A stretch of 64,000 bases of DNA from an uncultured Cellvibrio sp. (GTDB lineage Bacteria > Pseudomonadota > Gammaproteobacteria > Pseudomonadales > Cellvibrionaceae). Below the pieces are notes generated by a model that ran no database searches, had not been told where the DNA came from, and saw nothing but the letters and a program-made list of their open reading frames with translations. Positions 53,475 through 61,393 of the stretch are shown here, one piece after another. The stretch lies in NCBI GenBank assembly GCA_937958105.1, contig CALFXJ010000006.1, forward strand, positions 1-64,000, in the 5' to 3' direction. The stretch's first letter is position 1, and every line of letters begins with the position of its first letter. The position numbers and the translations under genes are program-made.

Positions 53475-53972
53475 ATGCAAATTGCTGCGGACAAAGTTGT
53501 CAGCTTCCACTACCGCCTCAGCGAAACCAATGGCGAACTCATTGAGAGCTCACACGATTCAGATCCAACGCTTTACCTGCACGGACACAAGAATCTTCTC
53601 GGTGCCATGGAAGAAGCCATGGAAGGTAAGCAGGCTGGTGATAAATTCACTGTCGAAATCAGCCCTGAACAGGGCTATGGTCAGCGCAAAGAAGGCGCGG
53701 TGCAGCGCATCCCGATCAAGCACTTGATTGATCATGCCAAGCTGAAAAACAAACTCAGACCCGGGATGAAAGTTGCTGTTAACACTGAGCACGGTCCCTG
53801 GGAGGCGGTGGTATTAAAAGTTGGAAAGTTTAATGTCGATATCGACAGCAACCACCCGTTGGCAGGAAAGCAGCTCACGTTTGAAATTGAGATTGTCGAT
53901 GTGCGCGATGCTACCGAAGAAGAGCTTGCTCACGGCCACGCCCACGGTGTCGGTGGACATCACCACCACTAA
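53475..53972 (+). CDS. slyD: FKBP-type peptidyl-prolyl isomerase SlyD
   Basis: A 165-aa two-domain FKBP isomerase and metallochaperone. FHYRLSETNGELIESS and LYLHGHKNLLGAMEEAMEGKQAGDKF form the FKBP core, with an insert-in-flap chaperone domain (about 75-125). The C-terminus HGHAHGVGGHHHH is the nickel-binding histidine tail, shorter than in E. coli. SlyD assists protein folding and can supply nickel to hydrogenase, though no hydrogenase genes are visible in this window. Confidence 0.93.
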   Translation: MQIAADKVVSFHYRLSETNGELIESSHDSDPTLYLHGHKNLLGAMEEAMEGKQAGDKFTVEISPEQGYGQRKEGAVQRIPIKHLIDHAKLKNKLRPGMKVAVNTEHGPWEAVVLKVGKFNVDIDSNHPLAGKQLTFEIEIVDVRDATEEELAHGHAHGVGGHHHH

Positions 53973-53986
53973 TTTTCTTTTCAGCA

Positions 53987-54011
53987 GAGCGATGTTATTA
54001 CAACATCGCTC
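53987..54011. terminator. Hairpin between convergent slyD and methyltransferase
   Basis: GAGCGATGTT and AACATCGCTC form a perfect 10-bp stem with the loop ATTAC, 15 bp after the slyD stop and 25 bp from the end of the opposing gene. Neither side has a T-tract, but the position between two convergent genes favours a shared terminator. Confidence 0.6.
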
Positions 54012-54035
54012 CACGCCCTTCTGAACATCACGGAA

Positions 54036-54698
54036 TTACAAGGCACGCCGGTAAGTCAGCAGCCGTCCACGGTGTGGCGGCGCTTCATCTTCGGTAAACG
54101 GCAGCGTGGTTTCAGTTAACTCAAATCCGCTCGATTGAAGCAAACGACTGAAGCGATTGCGATAACCTCTTCCGGGGCAGGAGATCAACACCTTCGCTCT
54201 ATCAGCTGCCAGGCGATTGATCAATGCGGCCAGCTTTTCGGCATGGTCCCTTTCATACAGAATGTCGCTGCCAATGATCAGATCAAACTGTCCCACTTCC
54301 TCATCCAACTTAGGCGAATCCCAGGATAAATTAAGATAAGGAACCGGGGGCAGATCATTGAGGGCGGCGTTGTAATCCAGAAATGGCTCACTCAAGGGAT
54401 GGTAATCGCTGGCGGTTACATCGGCGCCGCGCGAATGCAGAACCAGGCTGGGTAATCCCAGCCCGCAACCCAGCTCAAGGATGCGGCGGTTTTCGATATC
54501 AATGCGTTTTACTGCAGTCGCCAATACCTGGCTTGCTGGCCACAGCTGGCCAAACAGACTCCAACTGGCGGAACAGATACCGGCGCGTTTTGCTTCACCG
54601 TTTGGATCCGCATATTGCTGTCGATCATGCAGAGAACGGATCTTCCAGTATCTGGAACCTATACGTACGTCGAGCTTTCGGGTGGAATATCCCGGCAT
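54036..54698 (-). CDS. SAM-dependent methyltransferase (Methyltransf_16-like)
   Basis: A 220-aa class I methyltransferase. ILELGCGLGLPSLVLHSRGADVTASDYHPL is motif I with the SAM-binding GxGxG and the acidic ribose-binding residue. FDLIIGSDILYERDHAEKLAALI is motif IV/post-IV, close to the DxxY pattern of Methyltransf_16 lysine methyltransferases (METTL21-like). The substrate is unknown, probably a protein. ATG 54698 has GGAGGTG 5 nt upstream; the much longer frame to 54917 lacks a credible start and includes non-coding-like sequence. Confidence 0.8.
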   Translation of the reverse strand: MPGYSTRKLDVRIGSRYWKIRSLHDRQQYADPNGEAKRAGICSASWSLFGQLWPASQVLATAVKRIDIENRRILELGCGLGLPSLVLHSRGADVTASDYHPLSEPFLDYNAALNDLPPVPYLNLSWDSPKLDEEVGQFDLIIGSDILYERDHAEKLAALINRLAADRAKVLISCPGRGYRNRFSRLLQSSGFELTETTLPFTEDEAPPHRGRLLTYRRAL

Positions 54699-54910
54699 AG
54701 CAACACCTCCAATAAATTGGACCTGCTGCATCAAACATAGATGTGCGATGGGTCGGGCATAAGATACTGTTTTTAAAAGATTTTTCCAGTCCAAAAGCCC
54801 TTTTGTTCCGTTAAATTGTGTTGTGTTGAGAGAAAAGGGATGATAAACAGCGTTTGTTCGACATTTGTGGTCGAAATGCACAAATAATCTGAAGAGACAA
54901 GGAGCTAAGC

Positions 54911-55453
54911 ATGGCACTGATAGGAATGATTCCAGAAGGTTCTACACCGGGTAAGCGTGTGCGGGCGCTTGCCGAAGGGATGGGTGAATGCAGAAAGGCA
55001 TTTATGACAAACACGCTCTCTGGCCCACGTTTGATGCTGTATCAGAAACTCAGTAGCCTGATGTGCTGGGACGCTGCTTTACTCTGTGCCTGGGCTGCTA
55101 AAGGTATAGACAGTCCAAGTATCAGCCTGACGGGGAAAAGCTTCGGTATTGTTGAAGACGGAAGCCCCGATAAGCTTTTTCCAACAAGAAAAAAAGTTAA
55201 CAGTGCGGCCGAACTGATGCTGATGCCAGAGGGATGTTTTGTTGGCTTTATCAATAACTCAACCGGGAAGTTACGCCACGTCATGCTTCACACCTCAAAC
55301 GGCATGGGGGCAGGAAATAAAAGCGGTTGCATATTCTCGGACAGCAAAAACGTGTGGGAAGTTATCGATATGGGGCAGTTCTTTTTCAAAGACAGTCATA
55401 AAAATTCCGGTACGTCCATCATTTATGAACCGGTGAAAGGTCAGACGGTTTAA
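54911..55453 (+). CDS. Unknown protein with possible papain-like Cys/His site
   Basis: A 180-aa soluble protein with no signal peptide. YQKLSSLMCWDAALLCAWAAKG around C52 resembles the nucleophile helix of papain-like folds (Q followed by CW-A-A, as in C70/AvrRpt2-type proteases). GKLRHVMLHTSNGMG holds H123 (or H127), and VWEVIDMG a possible third residue at D153. Its function is unknown and the assignment as a hydrolase is inference. AAGGAG lies upstream of the ATG. It is the first gene of a small accessory patch that also encodes a ribosome-inactivating protein, and a strong hairpin follows it. Confidence 0.7.
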   Translation: MALIGMIPEGSTPGKRVRALAEGMGECRKAFMTNTLSGPRLMLYQKLSSLMCWDAALLCAWAAKGIDSPSISLTGKSFGIVEDGSPDKLFPTRKKVNSAAELMLMPEGCFVGFINNSTGKLRHVMLHTSNGMGAGNKSGCIFSDSKNVWEVIDMGQFFFKDSHKNSGTSIIYEPVKGQTV

Positions 55454-55511
55454 TTTTTTTTGAATTATCAGCGTAAGCGGCGAGAGCAGCGATCAATCCT
55501 AAAAACATGTG

Positions 55512-55537
55512 CCCGGCCTCGATTTTTATCGGGGCCG
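55512..55537 (+). terminator. Terminator-like hairpin after the Cys/His gene
   Basis: CCGGCCTCGAT and ATCGGGGCCGG form an 11-bp stem (one T-G pair) around a TTTT loop, 58 bp after the stop codon at 55453. No T-tract follows, but the stability makes termination likely. Confidence 0.6.
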
Positions 55538-55670
55538 GACTTAATCGCTTTCGTTAGGTTTTAATCAAAAAGCCATTCCGCTGTTGAGCCAGCTTCGGAA
55601 AAAGACGCTGGCTGCAGCAGAAACTGTTCAATTAAATATTCTGAAATTACAACTGCCGCACTTTAATGTG

Positions 55671-56288
55671 TCAGGCTGTCTGGCTTCTTCGCGCCCAGTG
55701 GTTCTTCATCAATAGGGCGGAAACGCAGAGTGACAGCAGGATAAGGGGCGATGGAGCGGGCACGCTGACAGGTTTTGCTGCGACAGATTCTTTTGCTCCT
55801 TCTTCAGCAGTTTCCTTTGATTCATCGGGTGCTTCAGACCCGCCGCCAGTCACCGCCCCCAATTCTGGATTGGCCGGCGTGGTCGCTGCGGACTCGCTGA
55901 CACCATACCACTCCAGTGTGTCTGCAAGCTGCTCGGCAGCTCGTGCGGGTTCGTCAGCTGCATCAGAATGCCCGTCCGTTACCCAGCTTTTTGATGATCT
56001 GTCCCCCATATAGCCAGCGTAAAATCCGGGACCCGTATGACTTCCACTGAAGCGGTGGGAAGTTCGCAAAACAGGGTTATCAGATGAAGCGGGAGTATAT
56101 CCTTGCCAGGCAGCCGCGTTTGCAGGAGACGAGTGATCAAACCACGAGGTGCCGGCGATTAAATAGCTTTCATCGGTGGCGATGACAGCATCAGCGATAC
56201 CTTCATCAGTGAAGATCTGTTGATCGTTCCAGGTCATGACTACAGGTTTATTCACCCCCTCATCTGAATGGCTCCAGAAACTGATCAT
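55671..56288 (-). CDS. PEP-CTERM-like surface/sorted protein, possibly N-terminally incomplete
   Basis: A 205-aa protein. The C-terminus VSVPAPSPLILLSLCVSALL followed by a basic tail (KNHWARRSQ) is a PEP-CTERM-like exosortase signal: a VPAPS motif, a TM helix and an Arg cluster. The middle is Ala/Glu/Ser-rich. The annotated ATG gives no signal peptide. Upstream in frame lies LPTLLLSFTHKLCAADNG, which resembles a signal peptide but has no ATG, GTG or TTG start, so a frameshift or an unusual start may have damaged the gene. No exosortase is in this window. Function unknown. Confidence 0.6.
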   Translation of the reverse strand: MISFWSHSDEGVNKPVVMTWNDQQIFTDEGIADAVIATDESYLIAGTSWFDHSSPANAAAWQGYTPASSDNPVLRTSHRFSGSHTGPGFYAGYMGDRSSKSWVTDGHSDAADEPARAAEQLADTLEWYGVSESAATTPANPELGAVTGGGSEAPDESKETAEEGAKESVAAKPVSVPAPSPLILLSLCVSALLMKNHWARRSQTA

Positions 56289-56729
56289 TCCGTTATCTGC
56301 GGCACATAATTTGTGTGTGAAGGATAACAGCAGTGTCGGCAGCTTTTACAGGGTAAACAAAATACCAAAAACATGATAAACGCCTTAAATATCTGGGCAG
56401 AACGGATCCTAATGATTATTAAGGCCTCGTTTAATGCTTCGATTTTTTTCGAAAATACAAATTAAGAAAATTATTTGCTTCGTTTGTTTATTGCGGGCAG
56501 TATTGTTAAAAATTTACCCTGACAGGGAGCGGGAAGGGCTTATTCGCCAGCGGAGCGGCATGCAGGATCATGTGGGGCATGCAGGTTTCAGTAGAGCAAT
56601 GAATCTCACCGGCTAGAGGTACAGGGACGTCACCCGAAATCTGCGATCAACAATGTATGAGGCTGCGAAGACATTAATGTCAATGCAGCTTATGCTTAGA
56701 GTTACTTTACGTATGAAAAGGGAATGATG
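56289..56729. other. AT-rich spacer upstream of the RIP gene
   Basis: No convincing gene in about 440 bp. The part from 56390 to 56520 is AT-rich. GGCATGCAGG occurs twice at 56557-56566 and 56576-56585, 19 bp apart. A 60-residue open frame (56434-56616) has no ribosome-binding site or protein-like pattern. The RIP promoter should lie here. Confidence 0.4.
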
Positions 56730-57275
56730 ATGAACAAATACCTCTATCGAGCCAAGCTTAAAGAAATCAGAGATGCGGCAAAAGATCCTGCGGGGCCTAA
56801 GGGTACCCACCCAGGTGGCAAACAATGGTTTACGACCCGAAAAGTTGGAAGTTATTCTTCAATTAAACTTAAGGGAGATGATGCGACGATAAGACTCGTA
56901 TTCAATACCGCTGATCTCTACATTCAAGGCTTTACAACCCCAAAAGGTTCATTCAAGTTCACTGATGCTACTTGGAATATCGGTGCTAAAAACATTGGCT
57001 ACGGCGGTGCATACAGAGATATTGGCTGGGAGCGATTGACTCCCTATAAAGGGTTCACTGTCGACGATGTCAGCATGGCCATCAACAACATAGCGAACTG
57101 CAGTACGCCCAAAGAGTGGGATGCTCACAGAGGAAGTGTAGCCAAGTTGGTCATCGCATTTGCCGAAGGTGCGAGGATGCACACCGTTCAGGACTGGATA
57201 GAAAACGGGCGTGATATACCCAATGTCGATTGGGGGCCTGAAGGGGGTAAGGTTTTAGCGTTAGTTAAAGGGTAA
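56730..57275 (+). CDS. Ribosome-inactivating protein (rRNA N-glycosidase), single domain
   Basis: A 181-aa protein with the RIP fold of Shiga toxin A1 and ricin A. TIRLVFNTADLYIQGFTTP aligns with Shiga LRLIVERNNLYVTGF, placing Y64 at ricin Y80. YGGAYRDI gives Y95 at ricin Y123. AFAEGARMHTVQDWI contains the catalytic E146 and R149 (ricin E177/R180). NVDWGPEGGKV puts W168 at ricin W211. All five classical active-site positions are filled. There is no signal peptide and no binding domain. Of three consecutive ATGs (56724, 56727, 56730), the last has AAGGG at the best distance, 7 nt. The closest relatives and the immunity or target are unknown. Confidence 0.85.
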   Translation: MNKYLYRAKLKEIRDAAKDPAGPKGTHPGGKQWFTTRKVGSYSSIKLKGDDATIRLVFNTADLYIQGFTTPKGSFKFTDATWNIGAKNIGYGGAYRDIGWERLTPYKGFTVDDVSMAINNIANCSTPKEWDAHRGSVAKLVIAFAEGARMHTVQDWIENGRDIPNVDWGPEGGKVLALVKG

Positions 57276-57282
57276 AAAAACA

Positions 57283-57320
57283 GCTCGGCGTTGGTAGATA
57301 TTTATCAGGTAACGCTGAGC
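57283..57320 (-). terminator. Rho-independent terminator of the LysR gene
   Basis: On the reverse strand GCTCAGCGTT pairs with AACGCCGAGC (one G-T pair) around an 18-nt loop and is followed by TGTTTTTTTA. It starts 1 bp after the LysR stop codon. It lies only 8 bp after the RIP stop, so it may also end the RIP transcript. Confidence 0.75.
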
Positions 57321-57321
57321 T

Positions 57322-58227
57322 TCAATACATACCAGACATCTCTTTTAAGCTCTTCTGCAGGGGTTTGACCGCTGCATCAAGAAATCCTCGGACCCGTGGC
57401 GACAGCAAACGGTTATGGGGAAATACAAACTGCACGGGTATCGGTGGGGCACTGAATTTTGTCAGCACCGGTACCAGTGTCCCGCGCGTGAAATCGTCCT
57501 GTGCCTGATATCCCAACACCCGACAAATACCAAGTCCATCGCGGGCTGCGGCGAGTCCGGTATCAATCTGGTTAGCGGTAATAATTGGCGTAATACGCTG
57601 TTCCCACAGCCTTCCCTCTGACTGGAACTGCCACAGGTCACTTGCCGCTGCGAAGGCGATGGTGGGCCAGTCCGCCAGTTGCTCGGGATGTGAAGGCTCT
57701 CCACGGTGATCTATAAGCGCGGGGCTTGCGCAAAGTACATGGGATGTATGGCCCAAGGGGCGTACGGCCAGCGAGCTATCCTGCAAGTGACCGATGCGCA
57801 GCGCTAAATCGAAGCCGTCTTCAATCATATCTACCACCTGATCCAGCAGGGTCAGCTCCGCGCTCATGGAAGGGTTCTGTTTCAGCCATTGATTGAGCAG
57901 CGGTGCAATATACAGGCGACCAAACATGACGGGGGCAGTAATGGAAAGCTTCCCGGCTGGATCGGCGCGGCGGTTTTCAAATTGAAATTCCATCGCCTGT
58001 ATATCCGCGAGGATGCGACGGCAGTGTTGCAGGTATTCATGGCCTTCGTCAGTAAGCGCGATTCGGCGTGTACTGCGGTTGAGCAGACGAACGCCCAGAT
58101 GCTGTTCCAGGTTTGCCAGCGTGCGCACAATGGCCGCCGGAGATCGATCCAGTTCATCGGCGGCTGCCGAAAGACTGCCTGTGTCCACGATGGTGACAAA
58201 GGTATCCATGGCTTTGAGTTTGTCCAT
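57322..58227 (-). CDS. LysR family transcriptional regulator
   Basis: A 301-aa LTTR. The N-terminal winged HTH is MDTFVTIVDTGSLSAAADEL and RSPAAIVRTLANLEQHLGVRLLNRSTR. The C-terminal periplasmic-binding-like effector domain runs from about 90 to 300. It is divergent from the VOC-GST fusion gene (125 bp between the starts), the classical arrangement for a LysR regulator and its target, so it may control that gene. The effector is unknown. Its terminator is shared with the region of the RIP gene. Confidence 0.92.
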   Translation of the reverse strand: MDKLKAMDTFVTIVDTGSLSAAADELDRSPAAIVRTLANLEQHLGVRLLNRSTRRIALTDEGHEYLQHCRRILADIQAMEFQFENRRADPAGKLSITAPVMFGRLYIAPLLNQWLKQNPSMSAELTLLDQVVDMIEDGFDLALRIGHLQDSSLAVRPLGHTSHVLCASPALIDHRGEPSHPEQLADWPTIAFAAASDLWQFQSEGRLWEQRITPIITANQIDTGLAAARDGLGICRVLGYQAQDDFTRGTLVPVLTKFSAPPIPVQFVFPHNRLLSPRVRGFLDAAVKPLQKSLKEMSGMY

Positions 58228-58352
58228 CGGCGGCTCCAGTGCGGCGGGATTTGTGCAAAAAGCTGAATAAACATATCAGATCGACGCCATTTATTGAAAG
58301 CGTCGAAAGGAGTTTACTGAGGCCTGACTACTGCAGATATTGGGAGATAAAC

Positions 58353-59402
58353 GTGAAGCAGCCTCAATCCATTCGTCATTATGATCACATCGGTATTCGG
58401 GTAAGCGACCGTCAGCAGGCCGTGGCGTTTTATGAGCAGCTGGGATTTCGCGAGATGCGCCGCTTCGATAAATACGAAGCCAACGAGATGGAGACACCGG
58501 ATGGTGTGCGTATCAATCTCATCTTCAATGCCACTCGTGTGCTTCACAACCGTAATATATTGCTTGATGAGCCGGTCAAGCTTCCCGGTGTCACTCACGC
58601 TGCCTTTGTTGTGGACGACCTCTACGCGCTGAAAGGCTGGCTTGAACAGGCGGGTATCACGATTACGGAGGGCATTCATCCCATAGGTCCACGGCGGATT
58701 GCGTTATTTATTCGCGACCCGGACCGGAATGTTCTGGAATTTAATCAGCTGCTGACCGAAACGAAAATTCCCTTTGAGACCCCTGAATCTGTAGAGGTAT
58801 ATCCGATGAAACTTTATGATCTTGAAGTATCCGGTAACTGTTACAAAGTGCGTTTGTTTGCCGCACTGGCTGGCATTGAGCTGGCATTGGAGCCAGTGGA
58901 TTTTGCAGCTGGTGCGCATAAGCAGTCGCCGCTGATTGATCTCAATCCGTGGGGCGAGGTACCAGTGCTGGTTGATGGTGATATTGTGCTGCGGGATTCA
59001 CAGGCGATTCTTGTGTATCTGGCCCGCCAGTACGGTGGACACCAGTGGTGGCCAGACGGTGCTGCGCAACAGGCTGAGGTTATGCAATGGCTGTCCACTG
59101 CTGCGAATGAAATCCAGCATGGCCCGAATTCGGCTCGCTTGATTAAAAAGTTTGGATTGCCTTTAGATAAAGAAAGTGCGATGAACGTCAGCACCAGGGT
59201 GCTGCAATTGATCGACCGACACCTGAGCAGCCATAACTGGCTGGCGCTTGGCCGCCCGACAATTGCTGATTGTGCGGTGTTCCCTTACGTGGCTGTTGGC
59301 TGGGAGGGGGATGTGACGCTGGAGCAATACCCGGCAATACAGGCCTGGGTGGAGCGCATCAAAGCACTGCCGGGATATATTGCCATGCCGGGGATTGACT
59401 GA
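58353..59402 (+). CDS. VOC (glyoxalase) - glutathione S-transferase fusion protein
   Basis: A 349-aa fusion. Residues about 5-140 are a VOC domain (IRHYDHIGIRVSDRQQAVAFYEQLGF, VTHAAFVVDDLYALKGWLEQAG, ALFIRDPDRNVLEF, with H and E metal positions). Residues about 152-349 are a GST: MKLYDLEVSGNCYKVRLFAAL, LNPWGEVPVLVDGD and LRDSQAILVYLA, then an all-helical C-domain. GTG 58353 has GGGAGATAAAC upstream. An ATG at 58806 with GAGG 8 nt upstream marks the GST start, so the GST may also be made alone. Likely role: glutathione-dependent detoxification. Confidence 0.85.
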   Translation: MKQPQSIRHYDHIGIRVSDRQQAVAFYEQLGFREMRRFDKYEANEMETPDGVRINLIFNATRVLHNRNILLDEPVKLPGVTHAAFVVDDLYALKGWLEQAGITITEGIHPIGPRRIALFIRDPDRNVLEFNQLLTETKIPFETPESVEVYPMKLYDLEVSGNCYKVRLFAALAGIELALEPVDFAAGAHKQSPLIDLNPWGEVPVLVDGDIVLRDSQAILVYLARQYGGHQWWPDGAAQQAEVMQWLSTAANEIQHGPNSARLIKKFGLPLDKESAMNVSTRVLQLIDRHLSSHNWLALGRPTIADCAVFPYVAVGWEGDVTLEQYPAIQAWVERIKALPGYIAMPGID

Positions 59403-59419
59403 ATAATCGGGGGGGAGGG

Positions 59420-59833
59420 CTACGGTGCCGGTTCCGTGACAAAACCAAGTTTTAAAATACCCGATTTCTGAACAGCGGCCATCGCCTTGATGACGTGCTC
59501 GTAGTCTACCTGTCGATCACCGCGGATATGGATTTCCGGTTGGGGTTCCTGTTGTGCGGCAAGGCTCAGGCGTTGCTCCAGTTCTTCCAGAGAGACCTGC
59601 GTTTCATTCCAGTGATAGACACCTTCGCCCGTAACGGCCAGGTTGACCGTTTCCGGTTTTATATCATTGATGGTGTTATCCGCCCGTGGCAGGTCCACCT
59701 TTATAGAGTGGGTGAGTACCGGTACGGTGATGATGAAAATAATCAGCAACACCAGCATGACGTCCACGAGGGGCGTCATGTTGATCTCACTCATGACTTC
59801 TTCGTTGTCGTCCAGTCCGCCGCCGAATGCCAT
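59420..59833 (-). CDS. exbD: Biopolymer transport protein ExbD
   Basis: A 137-aa single-TM proton-channel subunit. MSEINMTPLVDVMLVLLIIF carries the Asp of the TM helix, and VIKAMAAVQKSGILKLGFVTEP ends the periplasmic domain. It pairs with ExbB (1 bp upstream) and TonB to energise outer-membrane receptors. Its ATG is 1 bp after the ExbB stop. Last gene of tonB-exbB-exbD, convergent with the VOC-GST gene. Confidence 0.95.
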   Translation of the reverse strand: MAFGGGLDDNEEVMSEINMTPLVDVMLVLLIIFIITVPVLTHSIKVDLPRADNTINDIKPETVNLAVTGEGVYHWNETQVSLEELEQRLSLAAQQEPQPEIHIRGDRQVDYEHVIKAMAAVQKSGILKLGFVTEPAP

Positions 59834-59834
59834 C

Positions 59835-60584
59835 TTAGCTCGCCTCTTTCTGGGTGGGTTTTCTGGTTTCGAGTTTGGCTACTGAATTACCGTTACCGGA
59901 TTTGCTGCTGGCTGGCGGAGCACCGGTAATGAGGTAAGCGTGCAATTGATGTGCAAAACGGTTGAGCTTGCCCAGAACACCTTTATTACCCCGATTCAAG
60001 GCGTTATAGCCCAGTACTGCAGGAATCGCGACGGCCAGGCCGAAAGCCGTCATGATCAACGCCTCGCCAACAGGGCCTGCCACCTTGTCGATGCTCGCCG
60101 AACCCGAAACCCCGATCCCCACCAGCGCGTGGTAGATGCCCCACACAGTGCCAAACAAACCGATGAAGGGAGCGGTGGAGCCTACCGAAGCCAGCACCGC
60201 CAGTCCTCTTTGCAGGCGCTCTGCGCTTTCGTCGATGGAGCCGCGCAGGCAGGCGGTAAGCCATTCACCCAAGGGCAGGTGGCCGTGGAGATCGGTTTTA
60301 TGGTTGGAGTGATGATCCAGCGCGGCCTGGCCTTCTTCTGCCAGTTGCCGGAAAGGATTTTCCTCGCCATTGGGACCAAGGATGTGCAGCCCTTCGGCGA
60401 AACTCTGTGCGTGCCAGAAGTCGTTCAGTGCATGAACGGGTTTGCGCAGCCGAAACAGGCCCCAGCTGCGCACGGCGATCACATACCAGGAAGCGATTGA
60501 CATCAGCAGCAGCATGATCGCGACCGCTTTGATGACCATATCGCCCTGGCTCCAGAGGGCTTCGATGCCGTAGGGGTTGTTCAT
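59835..60584 (-). CDS. exbB: TonB-system proton channel ExbB
   Basis: A 249-aa TolQ/ExbB/MotA family protein with three TM helices (about 20-42, 145-165 and 180-200). RGLAVLASVGSTAPFIGLFGTVWGIYHAL is the family signature. The extra C-terminal tail (about 235-249) is soluble. It follows tonB by 71 bp and precedes exbD by 1 bp, so the operon encodes a complete energy transducer for TonB-dependent uptake. Confidence 0.95.
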   Translation of the reverse strand: MNNPYGIEALWSQGDMVIKAVAIMLLLMSIASWYVIAVRSWGLFRLRKPVHALNDFWHAQSFAEGLHILGPNGEENPFRQLAEEGQAALDHHSNHKTDLHGHLPLGEWLTACLRGSIDESAERLQRGLAVLASVGSTAPFIGLFGTVWGIYHALVGIGVSGSASIDKVAGPVGEALIMTAFGLAVAIPAVLGYNALNRGNKGVLGKLNRFAHQLHAYLITGAPPASSKSGNGNSVAKLETRKPTQKEAS

Positions 60585-60655
60585 AAAGGTTCCTCAATGT
60601 TCATTCATACGAAATTTAATGTTGCGTTGCCGGGCGTGACCCTGACAACACTTGC

Positions 60656-61354
60656 TTAATGCAAGGAAAACTCCAGCGGCTGCAGGTACCAGTAAGCAAT
60701 AGGTTCCTGGCCGCGCCTGGCGGGTGTATAGCGCCATTGTTTCACTGCTTTCACCGCCGTGTCATCCAGACGTTTGAAACCGCTGGACTCCTTAATCTTG
60801 ACCTCACCTACGGTACCGTCCGGCAGGATCAGAATCTCCAGCAGGACTGTGCCCTGCTCGCGCAGGCGACGAGACAGCGCCGGGTACGCCGGGCGTGGGT
60901 TATTCAATTGATGCGCATCTTCCCGAGGGGGCGTTACAGGCGCTCCCAGGCTGTCATTATCCTCCGCTGAAGGAGTGGTAACTGGCGGAGGAGGTGGGGG
61001 CGGTGCAGCCTCTTCTTCAGGTGGCGGCGTCTCTTCGCGGGTTATGGCCCGTTCCGACGGTGGCGCTTCAGGAAGCGGCTCGGGCTTCGGCTTGGGTTTA
61101 GGATTGGGCTTCTTGGGTTTCGGCTTAGGCTTTTCCGGCTCCGGCGGTGGTGGCTCGACCGGAGGTGGGGTTTCTCGAGCGCTGGGTGCCTGCACCGTCT
61201 CTGCTGGTGGTGCGGGAATAAGAATGCCTTGAACAGTGGGCAGAATCAGCTCTTCAGTCTTGGGAGAAGGTGCCCAGATCGCTATCCCGACCGCACCCAC
61301 GTGCACCGCCACGACAGCTGCCAGGGCTATGGTTGACCGCCATCTTCCACTCAT
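60656..61354 (-). CDS. tonB: Energy transducer TonB
   Basis: A 232-aa protein. A TM helix (about residues 8-28, IALAAVVAVHVGAVGIAIW with the His that meets ExbB) is followed by a long Pro/Glu/Lys linker (about 40-140), and a C-terminal TonB domain (AYPALSRRLREQGTVLLEILILPDG, YTPARRGQEPIAYW). AGGAAG lies 6 nt before ATG 61354. Which receptors it serves is unknown. Two inverted repeats lie just upstream. Confidence 0.95.
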   Translation of the reverse strand: MSGRWRSTIALAAVVAVHVGAVGIAIWAPSPKTEELILPTVQGILIPAPPAETVQAPSARETPPPVEPPPPEPEKPKPKPKKPNPKPKPKPEPLPEAPPSERAITREETPPPEEEAAPPPPPPPVTTPSAEDNDSLGAPVTPPREDAHQLNNPRPAYPALSRRLREQGTVLLEILILPDGTVGEVKIKESSGFKRLDDTAVKAVKQWRYTPARRGQEPIAYWYLQPLEFSLH

Positions 61355-61393
61355 CAATGGCTTCCTGTTGTTTTGGGAGCTGGGGTGGCCGGG

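Noticed and set aside
54699..54917. N-terminal extension of the methyltransferase
   Set aside because: No ribosome-binding site at its start, whereas ATG 54698 has GGAGGTG at the right distance, and the extension does not look like protein.
56434..56616. 60-residue open frame in the spacer before the RIP gene
   Set aside because: No ribosome-binding site, no protein-like pattern, AT-rich non-coding composition; most likely chance.
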